DNA of 64,000 nt, taken from positions 98,885,375 through 98,949,374 of the forward strand of contig CM054179.1 of NCBI GenBank assembly GCA_028829895.1, given 5' to 3'. The notes under the pieces are model-generated. The model did not search any database, was not told where the DNA came from, and worked only from the letters and a program-made list of their open reading frames with translations. The DNA is from Sinotaia quadrata. Taxonomy: Eukaryota; Mollusca; Gastropoda; Architaenioglossa; Viviparidae. The translations under genes were made by a program, and so were the position numbers. Shown in pieces: positions 35,401 through 50,400 of the stretch. How positions within the stretch are numbered: the first letter of the stretch is position 1; the number at the start of each line of letters is the position of its first letter.

Positions 35401-38400
35401 TATTAACATATTTATATAATTATAATGTAGGTTATGAATAAAAGATCATTTCATTTTTGTTTTATTTATTTCAAATAATGAATATGCACAATAACACACA
35501 GTGACACACATACATCCATTATCATAACAAACAGCAACATCTTAGTTTGTAAATCCACCATCTTCTTTCAGTCTCTTTGGTGGTTGGCTACTTGGAAAGT
35601 TATCTACATTAGTTGTTCTTGCCACTTCAGTTTCATCTAAGCTACTACCTGCATTTACAACAGCTCAGCATGTGCACAATCAGATACTGGAGTGCCGTCT
35701 AGCAAATATTTGCATAAATTATTTTATCAACAAGGGTGTTGTTGTCTTTACCTTTTATTTTTATATTCAGACTTTTAGCACCCAAATCAACCTTGTACCT
35801 ATGATTACTATGGAGTACTACTAGCTTTATTTGAAGTCTGAAGCTCTTTGCAAACTTTCATTCATAGACAAAGCAAGAATAATTTGACTATCTGGTTTTA
35901 AATGAAAAGTTTAAAGAACAGTGCACTTCTTTTTTTTTTTAGTGATTCTGTATTTTATGTTTTTGCATTTTTGAGAGATGGGCAAAACTGAACAAGCCAC
36001 TCATTCAGACAGCAATCTTTCAAACTTAATTTCTTGGCAAAACTTTGAAGTAGTCAAATCAGATTATCAGAAACTTCATAAACAGCTGTTAATGAATAAC
36101 ATACTTCAACAGCATCTCCTGACCTATACCATACTTTTCACAAACAGTCCCATCACTAAGTTGTAATGCTTTGGAAAGAACAGTTTCCCAGTTGTTACAA
36201 GGGGTGTTCTTAAGTTCAGTCATAACCCTGAAGATAAGTTAGTGTACTGCTCATCAGCTAAAAAAAATATTCCACAAATGTTCAACCCTTAAAATTTTCT
36301 TTATGCAAACAAGTATGCTGTAAGTGTAAGTAGGATAACTATTAGCTGCATACTTTTAATAACTTGCTTTTAATGTAAAGAAAAAAGTATACATTGCTTA
36401 CCAGCTAAAAGAGTGAAAGGACCAAACAATATTTAAATATTACTCTTTAAAATAAAATAAAGTAAAACATGAAGAAATATTAAGTTAGCTATAAGATTAA
36501 GAACAAATGTACAGCAGCCTGCTGTCTTAAAATAAAGTAAAACATGAAGAAATATTAAGTTAGCTATAAGATTAAGAACAAATGACAGCAGCCTGCTGTC
36601 TTTATTATTAAAAAACGAAACAACAACCTTTTAAGTTAGCTATTTCTCCATTTATGTAGAAGTGTAAAGAAATTACAAGTCAGGGGAGGGGGGAACCCCC
36701 TCAAAAAAGAGATTTTTTTTACACTGTAAAACGATGTTCAAATAAGAAACAAAATGGGAAAAGAATTTTTTTAAATATAAGCAAAAACGAAATAATAAAC
36801 TAAATATTAAGTTTGTGTTACAGTACACAGAACGCTTGAAAGAACTGAAATATTTCAGAGCGATGTTTTCTACAATTTTAACATCTAGAGTTATCTTTTC
36901 TTGTTGAAATTAACGATGATTTAAAACTATTTTTTCTACATAATAAAATTGTCACCCATACCTAAAATTAAATGAGCAAATAAAACAATATTCACAAATA
37001 TGATCTGCGTCTTTAAAACGAAATATTTCAAGAAAATAGTATATTTTCGCATATTTGCAAGTCACTCCGAGATCGGCCTATATTTGAACGAGTTAATTCG
37101 GAAACTGTCAATAATTCTACTTCAGTACTTGAAAAATAATAATAATATGCTTACAAAAAAATTCAAGAAAATGAAAATAAACTTTAATAAACACTCACAA
37201 ATAGATCTGACCGATAAATGGTTTCAACTGATCGTATAGGGCAGAATAATCAGCGTTAGCGTCGGTACACCGTGTCTCAGAAATGAAAGCCATGACTGTG
37301 GCGTGAATTGAGAAAGATGCTACCGGGTTTTCGATTTCGCAAGAACCGGCTGGACTAATAATCGCGTATTGTGTCATGTTTTTAGAAAGAGGTTGAAATG
37401 CTGAATAAAATGATATGTTTTCCTAGTTTTTCTGAAAAATATTTGATCCCAAAAATCAGTCTCAAACTTTTAACTTAAATTTTTTTTGGTGTTATTCTTA
37501 ACATACAATATGGAAAAAAATATGAGTGTATAGAGTTATCTCTCTTCTTTTTAATGGACCAATCAGAATTTCGCCAACCTATCACGCTGTTTCTTGCCGA
37601 AAAGTTAAAGTATAGTACCGAAAAACGCGAATTTTACTTTTTCGGCCGTGAGGCGCCCGATGAGAAATTTTTGACGTAACCCTAAGGTACTTTCGTCAAA
37701 GTTAATGGATACAATAATAAAGTTCAGATGAAAAGCAAGAATATACTTTAAAAGATGAAAGATAGCTCTTTATTTTTTATATAAACATCGTTAGTCCAGG
37801 TTTAGTGTGAAGAAAACTGTTGTGAGTCAAAGTTCAGTGAATTTGCGTGCAAAAGAGCGTTTGACCCCAATAAAAGAGCGGCGGTGGGACTACCTATTCA
37901 CAGGCTTTGACTTTTCCTGGCATCACAAATCAAGATGACTTAGGTCAATTAGTGAAGTAAAATAGCTGAAACATTTTTGTTTTATGATAAAAACTAGATT
38001 TAATAAATTATTGCAAGTTAATAAGCAGACATCAGAGAATTTCTACTTCTTACTGTTGTTCATTAATTGTAATAACAAGATAATTATGCAGGCACTGTGC
38101 TCAGCCCTCAGGTAATCTTTAACTCCCATCCCAGAGATCTGTCAATGTTTTAAAAAGTAGCAGCCAAATAAAGTGATAATGTGTCCCTTGAACAATTATT
38201 TTAATTCCCATTATTAATTTTGGTTGTTGAAAAAACAAATTTTGGATGTTAGTAAAAACAAGTTTTGGTTGTTATTAATATCAAATGTGTATTCACTGTA
38301 AGAGATTTAAAAATAAAATATAAAATTAATGGAAAGATGGGGAAAAAAGGGATATAACGTCAACAGTATTTGCAGAAAAAATGGAATTCAGGCTGTAATT

Positions 38401-41400
38401 GTTATACCAAAAAGTGAACGACATATAAAACAAACAAAAAATAATAAAAACTGCTTTTTACCAGGTTGTGCTGGCCTGAAAGTCTGAGGGACAAGTTGTG
38501 CTGGAATCTGGAACCCTGTGACTTGGTTTAAATTTGGTACAAAAGTGGCCATTCCCCCAATGCCCATTCCAATGCTGTCTTTATCTGGAGTAGATGCCCC
38601 AACCCGAGGTCTCATGCAGTTTACTGACATGCTTTTAGTTGTCATCATGGGGTGTTGGGTGTATTGGGTGGTTCCTATAGACTGGGGAGTAGTGGGGTTC
38701 CCATTCAGTGTCGAGGTAAGACTGAGTGTAGAAGCTCCACCCCCAGGACCAGTACGAACCACTGGGAAAGACTGAGAGTGTTGAAGGGGTGGTATACTGT
38801 GGTGCTGGTGATGGATTTGATGAAGATGACTGAGCTGCTGTGTATGTACTGGTGTTGGGCCAGCCAAGCTAGTGGGTGGACACATAGGTATCTGCACCAT
38901 TTGACCTACAGGTCGAACCTGACCCGGGAAAGGATGGGCAGTTGCATATACAGTTCCTGGATGCTGGGTAAACTGGGGTGGTGAAGAGACACTGTGAGAT
39001 GTATGACCTACTGATCCTCCCCCCACTCCTTGCTGATTATGATAACCCACAGGTTGTGCTATGTTCAGTGTCACTCCATGAGCATGATTCATTTGACTAG
39101 GTGGAGTGGCAGGCCTCAGTGTAGTCTGGGCAGTTGGACCAGGTGCAAACCCTGCAAAGGTAAGTTGTGGAGATGACGACTGAGCAGGGCCACCATAGTA
39201 TACAACTGGTGGTGCCACCTGCCCTCCACTCCCGCTGCCAGCCACTGATGGGTTGTAGGTTGTATAAGTGTAAACCCCACTCGCAGGAACATAGGGTATA
39301 GAGAATGTATTTCCACTAGCACTGCTCTCACCAATTTGTCCAGAGAACACTGTTTGTCCATAGGCCACACTGGGGCCCATGTTGCCCTGCTCACTGATTC
39401 CCGATTGAATAGTAGATCCTCCTGGCACAAACATTCCTGTGTATGACTGGGTTTGAGGCTGCACACTGTAATTGACCATTCCAGAACCCATGGAACTGTG
39501 ACCAGGACCAGAAAAAGACAAAGGTTGCCCCTGCTGATCAACAGGCTGACCAGGAGTTGAAGTGACATATGACACATACCGCACAGGGGGACCTGTTAGT
39601 ACCTGAGGATTGCTGTAATATGGTGCCTGAAATTAAAAAAATAAAATAATTATTCTATCTGGAGTGTATAGTGTCAATTTCACAGAGTTATTTTGTAAAA
39701 TATAATTTCTGAGTTTGCTTCCATTTGTTACCAATGTTACTCACATTTAAAATGCCTATAAATGCCTGATAAAGGCAAACTTTCATATGCATGCATTTGT
39801 GTCTGTGTGCATTGGTATATAGCAAACAAACACACACCAAATAATACATTTTTAAAATGTATTCTTCTTACTTCTTATATATTCTTTATATTTACTGCTA
39901 AAATATAAATGAATGATAATAATTCTCAGATTATGCTTTCATTTGAAGATGTTTTAATAAAATGAATATGCTAATTGAAATGCTAAATTATTCTACTGAA
40001 GCCATATATTTTTAACTTTCTTTACAAACATACAAGTTTTGCACTTAATATTTGATAATGAATGAACAATTTTTCAAACATTTAAAATATAGTTTTTCCA
40101 AGTCTACCTCATAAATTTAACTTTGTTTATTCTGCATACAAATTGTCCATTTTATTGCTCCTTTTACCAATCTCCAAAAACTTTCAGTATTTGACAGTAA
40201 ATATCTTACAGTCTATATGCACTATGATCAAATGAAAACCATTCTTAGAAAGACTACAGTTTCATGAAAGCAAGGCCATCAAATCTGGAGATATGAGAAT
40301 ATTGCCATGGTAAACATGGTAGCCTGTATGCAAAAAAGTTACCAGATTTCTACCAGGTGTCCTCCACAGGTCTTTCGGAGTGAAGAGAATTGCAAAACAA
40401 AAACAGTAACAACACATCAAGATACACAAATATTTTCTGATCTAAGACAGCATATTTCAAAACTGAGGCTCAAAATGTGAAGGATATAAATTGTGGCATC
40501 TGAAGTTATTTCTATTCACAATTCTTAGTGTACTAGAACATTTCAAGTTATTTCTATAATTCTCAATGGTCTAGAACATTTCAAGTTATTTCTATAATTT
40601 TCAGTGTGTGGAAGGTTAGAGAACACAAGCTTGAACAAACCAATTCAATCAGTTTATAAGGGTTAAAAGCCACACCCAACAATGATGCTCAACTTTTTCA
40701 ACATAATACCCAAGATAAAACTGTGAACACTTTCATAACTGTTTAAACAATGATAGCTAAGGAAATTCCCATGAAGGCCTCTGAGCTGTTGAAGCAGTAA
40801 CGGTGGAAATAAGTCCACCGATATATGCACAAACAGATCAAATATTAACACTGAAAATGAATATACTGATGAACTGATGAAATATATATTATTGAAAATG
40901 AATATATTTATGATACTGATGAGCTCAAACGTTAACACGCACACACACACCCTAAAGAATATACATCTGATCTGATCAAACATTAACACTGAGAAATATA
41001 TATATATATTATCTGATCAAACAAAAACAATGAAAAAAAGCATATTTGCTAAAATTTATCTTATAACAGTTTTTTAAAATCAAATTTAACTCAAAACATT
41101 ATTATTATGAAAATAAAGATTGATGTTTCATCTTTAAAGCAAACTATTGGCTTTTTATAAACCTGATGAAAATGCTTCAGGGATGGTTCAAAAATTGATC
41201 AAAGAGAGTGTCACCAGCTGAAAAAAGTTTAATCCATGCTGTGGTACAATTTTAAAATAAAGATCAATCTACACGGCTTTAGGAACTAAGCGGATTGGTC
41301 CATTAAAAAGGAGATAGATACTCACTACACTCAATTTTTCCAAAACTGTATGCAGTGAATAACCAAATAATTTTTTTTAAATGAAAAGCTCAAGGCAATA

Positions 41401-44400
41401 TTTTTAATCAAATATTTATCAGAAAATTGTGATCAAAATATAATTTTGGGGCAGCATTTCTATATCTTTCTATAAGGCAACATTATGAGTTTATTAATCC
41501 AAGTGGTTCAATCTAAAGTGAAAATCATATAGCTCCCTTCATGCCGTGCTGTTTTTATTTCTGAGACACACACATACTCCTGCAAATACAGATCTTTCTC
41601 AATTTTCAAAAATCATTTGAAAACCCCTTATCAGTAAAATCTATTTGTAAACATTTATTAATGTTGCTTTCATATACCATCATTTTTCAGTAAACAATAT
41701 TTATTTTTTTAAAAGCAAATTAATTAGTTTTCTCCAAGTTAAAACATTTGAATAAAGGCCAGTCTTTGCATGACATTTGTTTTGCAAAAATTCTGCTTTA
41801 GTTTTACAGAGTCATATTATTTTATACATTTCATTTTAATGATTTAAATTTAGTTATGGATTATCATTTTATTATTCAGAAAGCAGTTTTACACCATCAA
41901 TAATTTAACAAGAAAGATAACTCTAGGTATTAAAAAAAAAAATGTAAACATTTTGAAAAACAAAATAGGCCTGTGAAATGTTTCATTTCTTTCATTAGCA
42001 TTTATTAAAATACAAAAATATGTTTATTGTCTGCATTCTTGTGTACAAGTTTTCTTAAATAATTATATCCCAATTTGTTTCTAATTTGAATATAGCTCTT
42101 TTTCAAATTTTTTTTTAAAATTTAACTTGCTTTTGTTGTTGCTGATCTGGTTTAATCATCTTTCACTGAGTGCACTGTTTCTCTCTCCAATTACATGGCT
42201 GACAACTATTTAGTGAGGTGTGAGAGTACTAATGATAATTAACATTGGCAGCCTCTTAACATGTACATATGACATTGCAAAACCAGCAACTGTTGGGTGG
42301 GGAGAGTAAGGGGGAAAATTAATGAAGGATAACAGTGATAAAGAAATGTATGTGGTGTTGATTTGGTTGCAGGTGACAAAAGTACAATACTGGTAAAAAT
42401 GTTTGTTTTTGCTGACAGTGAGCATGATGCACATCTGTATTAGAAAGCCTATTTTTGAGTGAAGAAACATTTATTCCTGCCCCCTCTCTCTCACTCCCAC
42501 ACACCTTATTTTTCATTAGTAATAACAATAAGGTTGGTTGGTTTTGAATTGTTTTGAGGTGTTTTCATATGAACAGACTTGGAAACTTTGCAAATTATGA
42601 ATTTTATGAAGAAACAATTTGAAGCTTCAGTCAGAAACCTGAAAATGACAAATATTTATTGTTAAGAAACTAGAATATGGTATTGAGGATTGTCTGGATA
42701 CTAACAGAGAAAACACACAAAGAATTCAAACACATTAAAAATGAAAACACATTAACAATGAAAACTAATATATGAACAATTAAAAGATGTTCAGACTCAT
42801 TACAATAAACTCAGCAGAACACTTAAAAGGTGTTCAAATGAAAATAATTTCAAAGCTGTTCAACCCACATTAATACTGAAGACAAACCCACCGCTACACT
42901 TATAAACTGTGCATGACTAGTAGCAAATTGCTGCGATTGAGACACTGGCTGTGATAGTGAAGATGATACTGTAAATGGTTGCTGGCTGTTATGCTGATGC
43001 AATGGCTGTTGCTGTTGTTGCTGATGGTGTACAGGGTACAACTGCTGCCCTTCCAATGTTCCTTCCATCAATCCACCAACTGTAATGCCAGAGAACCGAT
43101 TGCAAAGTTCTGATCCATCCTGAAAGATTGAGTACATACCATCTGTTATTTTATATATCTTCATAATTCTTTTTATCAGATCAATCAATCCATATATGCA
43201 GTAGTCATTCAATGTTTATTTTTTCACTTTTTGTTACTAAACTCCTGGTTTGTTAATGCACAAGTGGATGTAAGATTTAATAGGATAGTATTCTCTTTTA
43301 AATATATTACTTTTTTTTCAAATAATACCCAGTAATAATATCATTTAAAGGAAAAAAGAAACACAAAAAGCCTGCATATAAATTACTAATTACAATAAAA
43401 TAATTAAAATGAACATGAAAAATTAAAGTTAACTTTCAGAATCTAATTTTAAATTGCTTAGTACAGTGTCTTTAGGTATGTACTATCATTTAACCAAGAG
43501 TTATCATGCCACATTACCACCACCTCATCCCTAAATACCCTTTAAATTATCAAGTGAATGTTGTTACAATCCATTTACTGCTTTATGCCACATATGAAAT
43601 TAGATGTCACCCTTTTCCTATCTAAGAGCAGTACTATCTCCAGGTTCTGTACCTTAGAGAGGGACAAAAAAAAGATATGAAACACACATAAGCATACCTG
43701 GTATTGCACACTGCTGCTGTAGTTTAGGCCACAACTCGAGGATTGCTGGGTGGGTGTTGATACACTCATTGCTAGCCATGGGGGTGGTTCACTGGGGTTG
43801 AACCGATAAATTGTACCATCTGGATTTATGTGAGGTTGCACTGCACAATTAAATTATTGATTGAAATAAATTCAGAGAAAACATCACCAAATTTAACTAG
43901 ATCCCAATGCCAGCATTATATGCAACAAGAAGAAAAATAAAACTCAGAAATGTATTCAGAAATTGATGGAAAGCATAATTAGCCAAATATTAGAAAGTGA
44001 TTCTATGTCTGGGTGAGGGGGTAGAGATGGGTGTTTACAAAACAGTTTTCATGAAAATAAACAACAGCCCAATATAAAACAAGTTAGTAAGATGTGAAAT
44101 GATTTTCATTAAATAATTTATTTAATGTAATTAATGTCGTGTAAGCAAATAATTTTTTCTACAAATCATGGCAAAATCTATTTTATTATTCACCAAAGCA
44201 TCATAATACCAACAGGAACAAGATTACTTCTGGCCTGAAGTACTTTCCAGAAGAAGTTAATATACAACTGTTAATTTACTATTTCGTACTTGTATTTCTA
44301 TTGGTCAGTATTTTAGCTGTAGGGTTCTTTGGCAAGGCTAGTAATTTGAATTAAGATATTATAACTCTAAAATTTAAAATATGCTCTAAAATATGGTTAA

Positions 44401-47400
44401 GAAAAGTGACACGTATTGATTTTTCTATATTAATAGTTTAACCCTTTACTGGATGTACTTTTTAAACCCAACCCTTAGTTTTCTCACATGCAAACTGGAA
44501 GCATAGGGCATGACAGCACGCAGGCACTAGCACTTAGGCACTAGTGTTAGACTAGGTCAAGTTGAACTAGGTCAGCATGAGAGTACTTATGCACTAGGAT
44601 TAAACTAGAACAGCATGACAGCACTCTTCCTGTAGCAAATGTCACAAACAGTTCAAACAGACACCCCAAGCCTTGTACTTCCAATTATCAGCAGTATCAG
44701 TAACCAAAGATTATAACCAATGAAAGCATTTTCACAAAGAGTAAGGCTTACAAAACAGCATGTTGCAAAAGTGCCATGGTCAAAAGACAGATTAGTATAC
44801 ACAGGACAATACACACTTATCGTATTAACAGTGTCTTGCAGATGAAACATAGAAGCATTTATATCGACAAACATATCTTGGAAACGGAACATCAAAATAC
44901 CCAACTAAATAACAGATCTTGGAGACACAAAGAAACAATCATGTAACATTCTTCATATTACTTATTTAGTTATTACACTAATATTAGTGGGCAGTGGTGT
45001 TGGAAGAAACAATTTTATAATACACATTAAAAAGAATTACACAAAACATCAATATAGCAGGTCTTGGAGATAGGACAGAAACAAATGTATAAAAAAAAAT
45101 ATCCAATTAACGGGTCTTGGAGATAGAAAAAGGAGGCAATTTATTAATGGGCCTTGGAGATACAGCTAAGAGCAATTGAAAGCAATGAGATACAGCAAAG
45201 TGGCAATTGTATAACACAATATCTCTCCTATTTATAGCAGCAAAGTACAGTTGTTTAAATGTAATAAAATTCTTAAAATTTCACTTGTTTCTTTTAATGA
45301 TGAGGCATTATATGGAAATCAAAGTCAGTTTTATAATAGAGCTAATATGAAGTTTATTCTCAATGCAGTTAAAATTAACTTCTGAGAGTGTCTTTCTAGT
45401 TTGGTTTTCATTATTTAACCATTATTTGCAAAGTTACAAAAATACATTATGAGATAATACTATACAAGGGATTTATTTTTTTAAAGTTCATGTAAATAAA
45501 AATTGTATTTCTCCTCTAATAGTAATATTTGTTGTCCAATATGACATCTATTTTAAAGCGTATTACAATGTTTATTAAATTAAATTAAATAACTAAAATG
45601 AAGCAATTTTAAGATTAAAAATCCAGCCCAGCACTGTAAATATTAAGGTGAGAAAAAAGGTGATTTGCTTGTTGACATATAAATACGTATTATAAAAAAT
45701 AATACAAGAGTGTGCTTTTATATTACTGAATAAAAAGCAAATTGTCACTTTTTAATTTTATGTCCAATGCATAATAATCCAAGCATTATTACCACTCACG
45801 GAACTATCCCAAAACCTTGTTAAATATTATATTAAGAAATAACTGGCACTTTGAGCAAATGTCGGGACTGAGAGGGAGAGAGGGGAAGGGGGAAGATTAG
45901 CATATTTAATACGCGACTATCAATCGTCATATCTCAATTCAACTGAGAAGTCATCCAGGACAAGCACAATGTTTTTATTCAGATAGTAATATCTGTGCAA
46001 GGTTGGTATTTAATGCAAGGTAAGAAGGACGTTATCTAAAGTGCTTCTGAGTTAAGTGGTATGATTATGCATGTCAGTCATGCACTGCTGGACATTTTCA
46101 TTTTTTAGTAAATAAAAAGTAGCACTCTTTTACTTTCTGATAGTAAAAGTCCCATTTTATTAGTTAAGGACAAACCCTGATAGTAGTGATTTTAATACTA
46201 TAGCAAAGGTTTGGTTCAATCACTCGGACTTCAAAAGGATCTCTCTGTCTCTCAAACACACACAAATGCACAATTAATTTTTTTTTTTTTTACACAATAT
46301 ATATATCACATTTTCTCCATTTTAAAAAATTACTGCTAAGTTATAAATGAATGCTAAAAATTGAATATATAATGGTAACATGTTTTGCAGCTAATAGAAA
46401 TGCTAAATTGCTGATTTACTCTACTGATACCCTTGGCATACAAATGAAAACAAAATATAGTAATATTCAAGAGTTGTAGTGAGTGTCACAAACATTAGAA
46501 AAATTCATTTTATAACACTAATAAATTACTCTTACTTTTTCAAACAACTTATTTTATAGATAGTATTGTAAAAGTAGACTAGAATTATGTGAGTGTGATA
46601 GAATTTACTATAATTGGTGCTAAAAAAAAATTATTGCAAACATTAAATATTTAGGCACATTAGTAAAGAATTGGTTAAAAACTCTGTGACTGCATGTTTT
46701 TCATTTCTGTTACTCCTTACTTCGACACTATAATAATAAAAAATATTCAAAACATATCAGAATCTAAAATTTACAAGATGAAAGCCACATTTTTTTTAAT
46801 GGACATCCTACAGCAATTAATTATTATTAATTTAATAATTATTGATTGTAATAATTGGTAAGAAACTGATAAATGCATCTGGGTGAAAACATTTTAGTTT
46901 TACACTACACATACTCTTAAAACCTCATTTCTATTCTTCCCTAAGCCAATCCTCACTAACACAGCATTTTTTTAGTTCTGCATAAGCTACACATACTATT
47001 AATAAACATTTTTTCTGTTCTTTCTGTTCTCTTTTAATTAACATCACCAACATAGGATTTTTACTTTTGTGTGTAGGCTACACATACTATTAATATACAA
47101 TTTTTAAATCTTTACATCATGTAGTGAAGAAAATAAAGTTGAAAATTTAATAAATGTCAACCATCATTCATTTTCAAATCTCTGCATCATGTAGTGAAGC
47201 AAATAAAGTGAAAATTTAATAAATGCTGTCTCTTTTTCAGTAACAAATTCATTCATCAATCTAAATGACTACACGATGATCTGGCTTGAAATTAGTCAAC
47301 TAGCAACTATTATCACATAATCTTTAAACCAAGGAGAATTCAGCATGCTTTATAAAAGTAAAAGGTTTACAACTATGAGATGAAAGAAGAGAAAGAACCA

Positions 47401-50400
47401 TTTTAGAGTGAGTCAAAAGTCATTTAAAAAAAAAAAAACAACAGCAAATGCTGCATCCCATCTTTACAATATACACATCTTTTGTATATATATATAAATG
47501 TTTAAATTTAAAGATGTGACAGATCCAAAAGTAATGCCGTGCAAAGATAAACAACACTGATTTTAAATCTTTGAAAAGAAAAACCAGAAATAACTAATAA
47601 ATGGTGCACACAGATAAACAACACTGATTTTAAATCTTTGGAAATATTACCTGGCCAGGTATATGATAAATAAATAAATTCAATATATGCTTGCATCGTG
47701 TCAAAATGATTAAACAAAGATTTAAAAAAAAGATGCATTCATTGAGATGGACAACACTAAACTAATAATGCAAATTTTAAATTTTTTTAAAAAGGGAAAG
47801 AGAGGCACAGACAACTGATAATTATAATACATAATAATACCTTAATATATCAGAACATCTAAATCAAAAACTGTTTTGCCTGCATTTAAAATGCTATAAA
47901 TTCTTTTCAATGACAGTATTTTTTATTTTAAAGAATTGGAAATACTAGTGAACATGACTTAAACTATACAATCCAGAGAAATTAATCTTTACATGTTCTA
48001 AAAAGCCCAAAGATATTTAACAAATAAAAAGGGAGGTCATCAAAAGTCAGTAACACATACTTATACTTCCTCCCAACCCAATTCAAAAGATTTATTTTGT
48101 AACAAAAATAATTTAATTTAGCAGGCAAACACTATACTAAAACAACAGTGGATAAGAAAATAGACATTCAGGCAGTAAGGTACACCAATCAAACACACAT
48201 ACTTAGGCAGGATCAAAAGAAAAGCAAACTTAAGCCAGAGCAAATCTACTGCACTCACTTATATTAAGACTTAATCATATAGGGTAATACTGGGTCAAAT
48301 CAAAGCAAAATATCAAGACTTGTTCAGGGATTACATTATTTATCATTATCAAGAAATAACAAATCAGATCAAAGTGAATTGCCAAGAATTGTCTAGGCAT
48401 TATATTATCATTATGATGAAATAACAGGTCAAATTAAAGCAAAATGCCAACTGTCTAGGTTTTATATTATCATTATGATGAAATAATGGGTCAGTTCAAA
48501 GCAAAATGTCAAGACTCAAAAGTTTACATTATCATTATGATGCAATAATGGGTCAGTTCAAAGCAAAATGTCACGACTCAAAAGTTTACATTATCATTAT
48601 GATGCAATAATGGGTCAGTTTAAAGCAAAATGTCAAGACTCAAAAGTTTACATTATCATTATGATGCAATAATGGGTCAGATCAAAGCAAAATGCAAAGA
48701 ATCATTCAAAGTTTACATTATGATAAGAAAATAATGACTCAAATCAAAACACTTATGAGGAAATATTGACTCATATCACAGATCAAAACACTTTGGAAGA
48801 AATAATGACTCAGATCAAAACACTTTGGAAGAAATGACTCAGATCAAAACACTTTGGAAGAAATAATGACTCAAATCAAAACACTTTGGAAGAAATGACT
48901 CAGATCAAAACACTTTGGAAGAAATAATGACTCAAATCAAAACACTTTTCACTAAGCCAAGACCTATTCAGAGATTTTACTAATTATAAGTGAGAATACA
49001 GTAAGTCAGTGAAAATGCTGTTTTACAAATTATTGCAAAGCAAGAAGGTAGTAACAATATTTTTCATTAATTCAACATTAAAGAAAGAGTACCAAAAGAG
49101 TGCATTACTACACAGAGGTAGCAGCTAAAAGTGTTCTTTTAAATGTGTAGGTGGAGAACATAATTTGAACCAAAACTTCAATTCAAGAAGCAAAAAATGC
49201 AACAATACTTGATTTTATTAACTCTAACAATTTAATTGATTTGTTCATTCATATAGTAATGAACCCCAGACAACAATAGATGGTAGCAATGCCAAGAAAG
49301 CTGGAGGAGAAAAGCACACAGACAAACACAAAGAAAAAAAGCCATAAAGCAGTGATGCACGTCATAATAAAAGTATTACTGACTGGTGACGGGATTGACC
49401 AGCATGCTGCCAGGTGGAATGGTGCTGACATCAGTCGCCACTAGCACTGTGTACGGCAACCCAGAACCGCCACCAGCACCGTATCCTGTACCAATGACAT
49501 AAATGTGCAGAGGTTCTGTTGCCACGTGTCTTCTTTTAACCCATCCTACTATTATATGCCGACATGCACCATGCAGCATTGTCACTTACAAAGCAACATG
49601 GAAGGATCAGCTTGACCATTTCCATGTCATAACTAAAAATACTATTAGGCAACTTTAAAATCATGAAGAATTAAAATGTAACAGATGTTTTCTTTCAAAT
49701 ATACATATTATAAACTATAAGCACTAACATTAATACTGATTTTGAAAAAAAAACTGATATCAAGGTTCAAAACTAGTTAAAGTTATCAAGTTTTTATCAT
49801 CCAGTAGACTTGTATTTTGCCTCAAATTAAAATTTCAATTAAATGTGTTACAATTCTCCCCCCTCCCTACTCCAGCTAAAAAAAAAAAATTTTAAATCTT
49901 TAAATCAAAACAAAAATCTAAATCTGACAAAATATGTTCCATGAGAAAGTCAAAAATCTGACACACCATTTTGATCTAGGTTTTGTTATTTTTGAAATCA
50001 GAAATATTCACAATTAGTGAATTATCACTAATCTAGATGATGGAAAAGAGATCTTAATCTAAATATAGCAATAATCTGGACTAACAAGATTATAATTTAT
50101 TGAAGATATGAAGAAATATGCTTTGTCCCATGTGCATTTCTATTACAAGCTGTTACTTATTTATTCACAGATAAAACACAAGTTTGTAAGATAGTGGTCA
50201 GCAAACAGCTTCTATGTATGGCTACTTGAATATATGTTTGAAAGCAAAAGTGGTGTTTACATTCATTATGTGTTTACTATTATATCTGTATATCAATGCA
50301 ACAAAATCATTTTTCATTCTACCAGCAGATGAGCAAACTACAGGAGAGAGCAGCAGGGTCTTATGCATACAAGTCAGAGTTAGCCACTGGATCTTCCTCT

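Larger units (their letters stand above)
29455..35464 (-). other. R3HDM2-like: R3HDM 3' introns
   Basis: Besides the listed exons: a 78-bp direct duplication (30609-30764), a short open stretch at 30153-30248, a second copy of the exon-edge phrase CTAGCTCTAAAAGC at about 31781, an AAGGAGAGATAACTCTT motif at 32210-32226 and (CA)n at 33429-33450. The rest is AT-rich DNA with nothing recognised. Confidence 0.55.
43841..49383 (-). other. R3HDM2-like: R3HDM intron, 5.5 kb
   Basis: 44510-44630 holds several CAGGCACTAG / AACTAGGTCAGCATGA repeats. 45060-45190 has four copies of a phrase around GGGTCTTGGAGATA. 47546-47641 has a doubled AGATAAACAACACTGATTTT. The two minisatellites at 48280-48947 are listed separately. 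Otherwise AT-rich unique DNA, no exon seen. Confidence 0.55.

Noticed and set aside
37199..37377. Treating this ATG exon as an alternative first exon of R3HDM joined to 33262 or 31119
   Set aside because: Phase 2 could be made to fit 31119, but 36227-36130 and 35648-35542 give a complete, phase-perfect gene with its own stop and poly(A) signal, which explains it better.
38518..38984. + strand ORFs of 85 and 110 codons, and a second minus frame at 39116-39577
   Set aside because: Shadows of the large low-complexity R3HDM exon on the other strand or frame.
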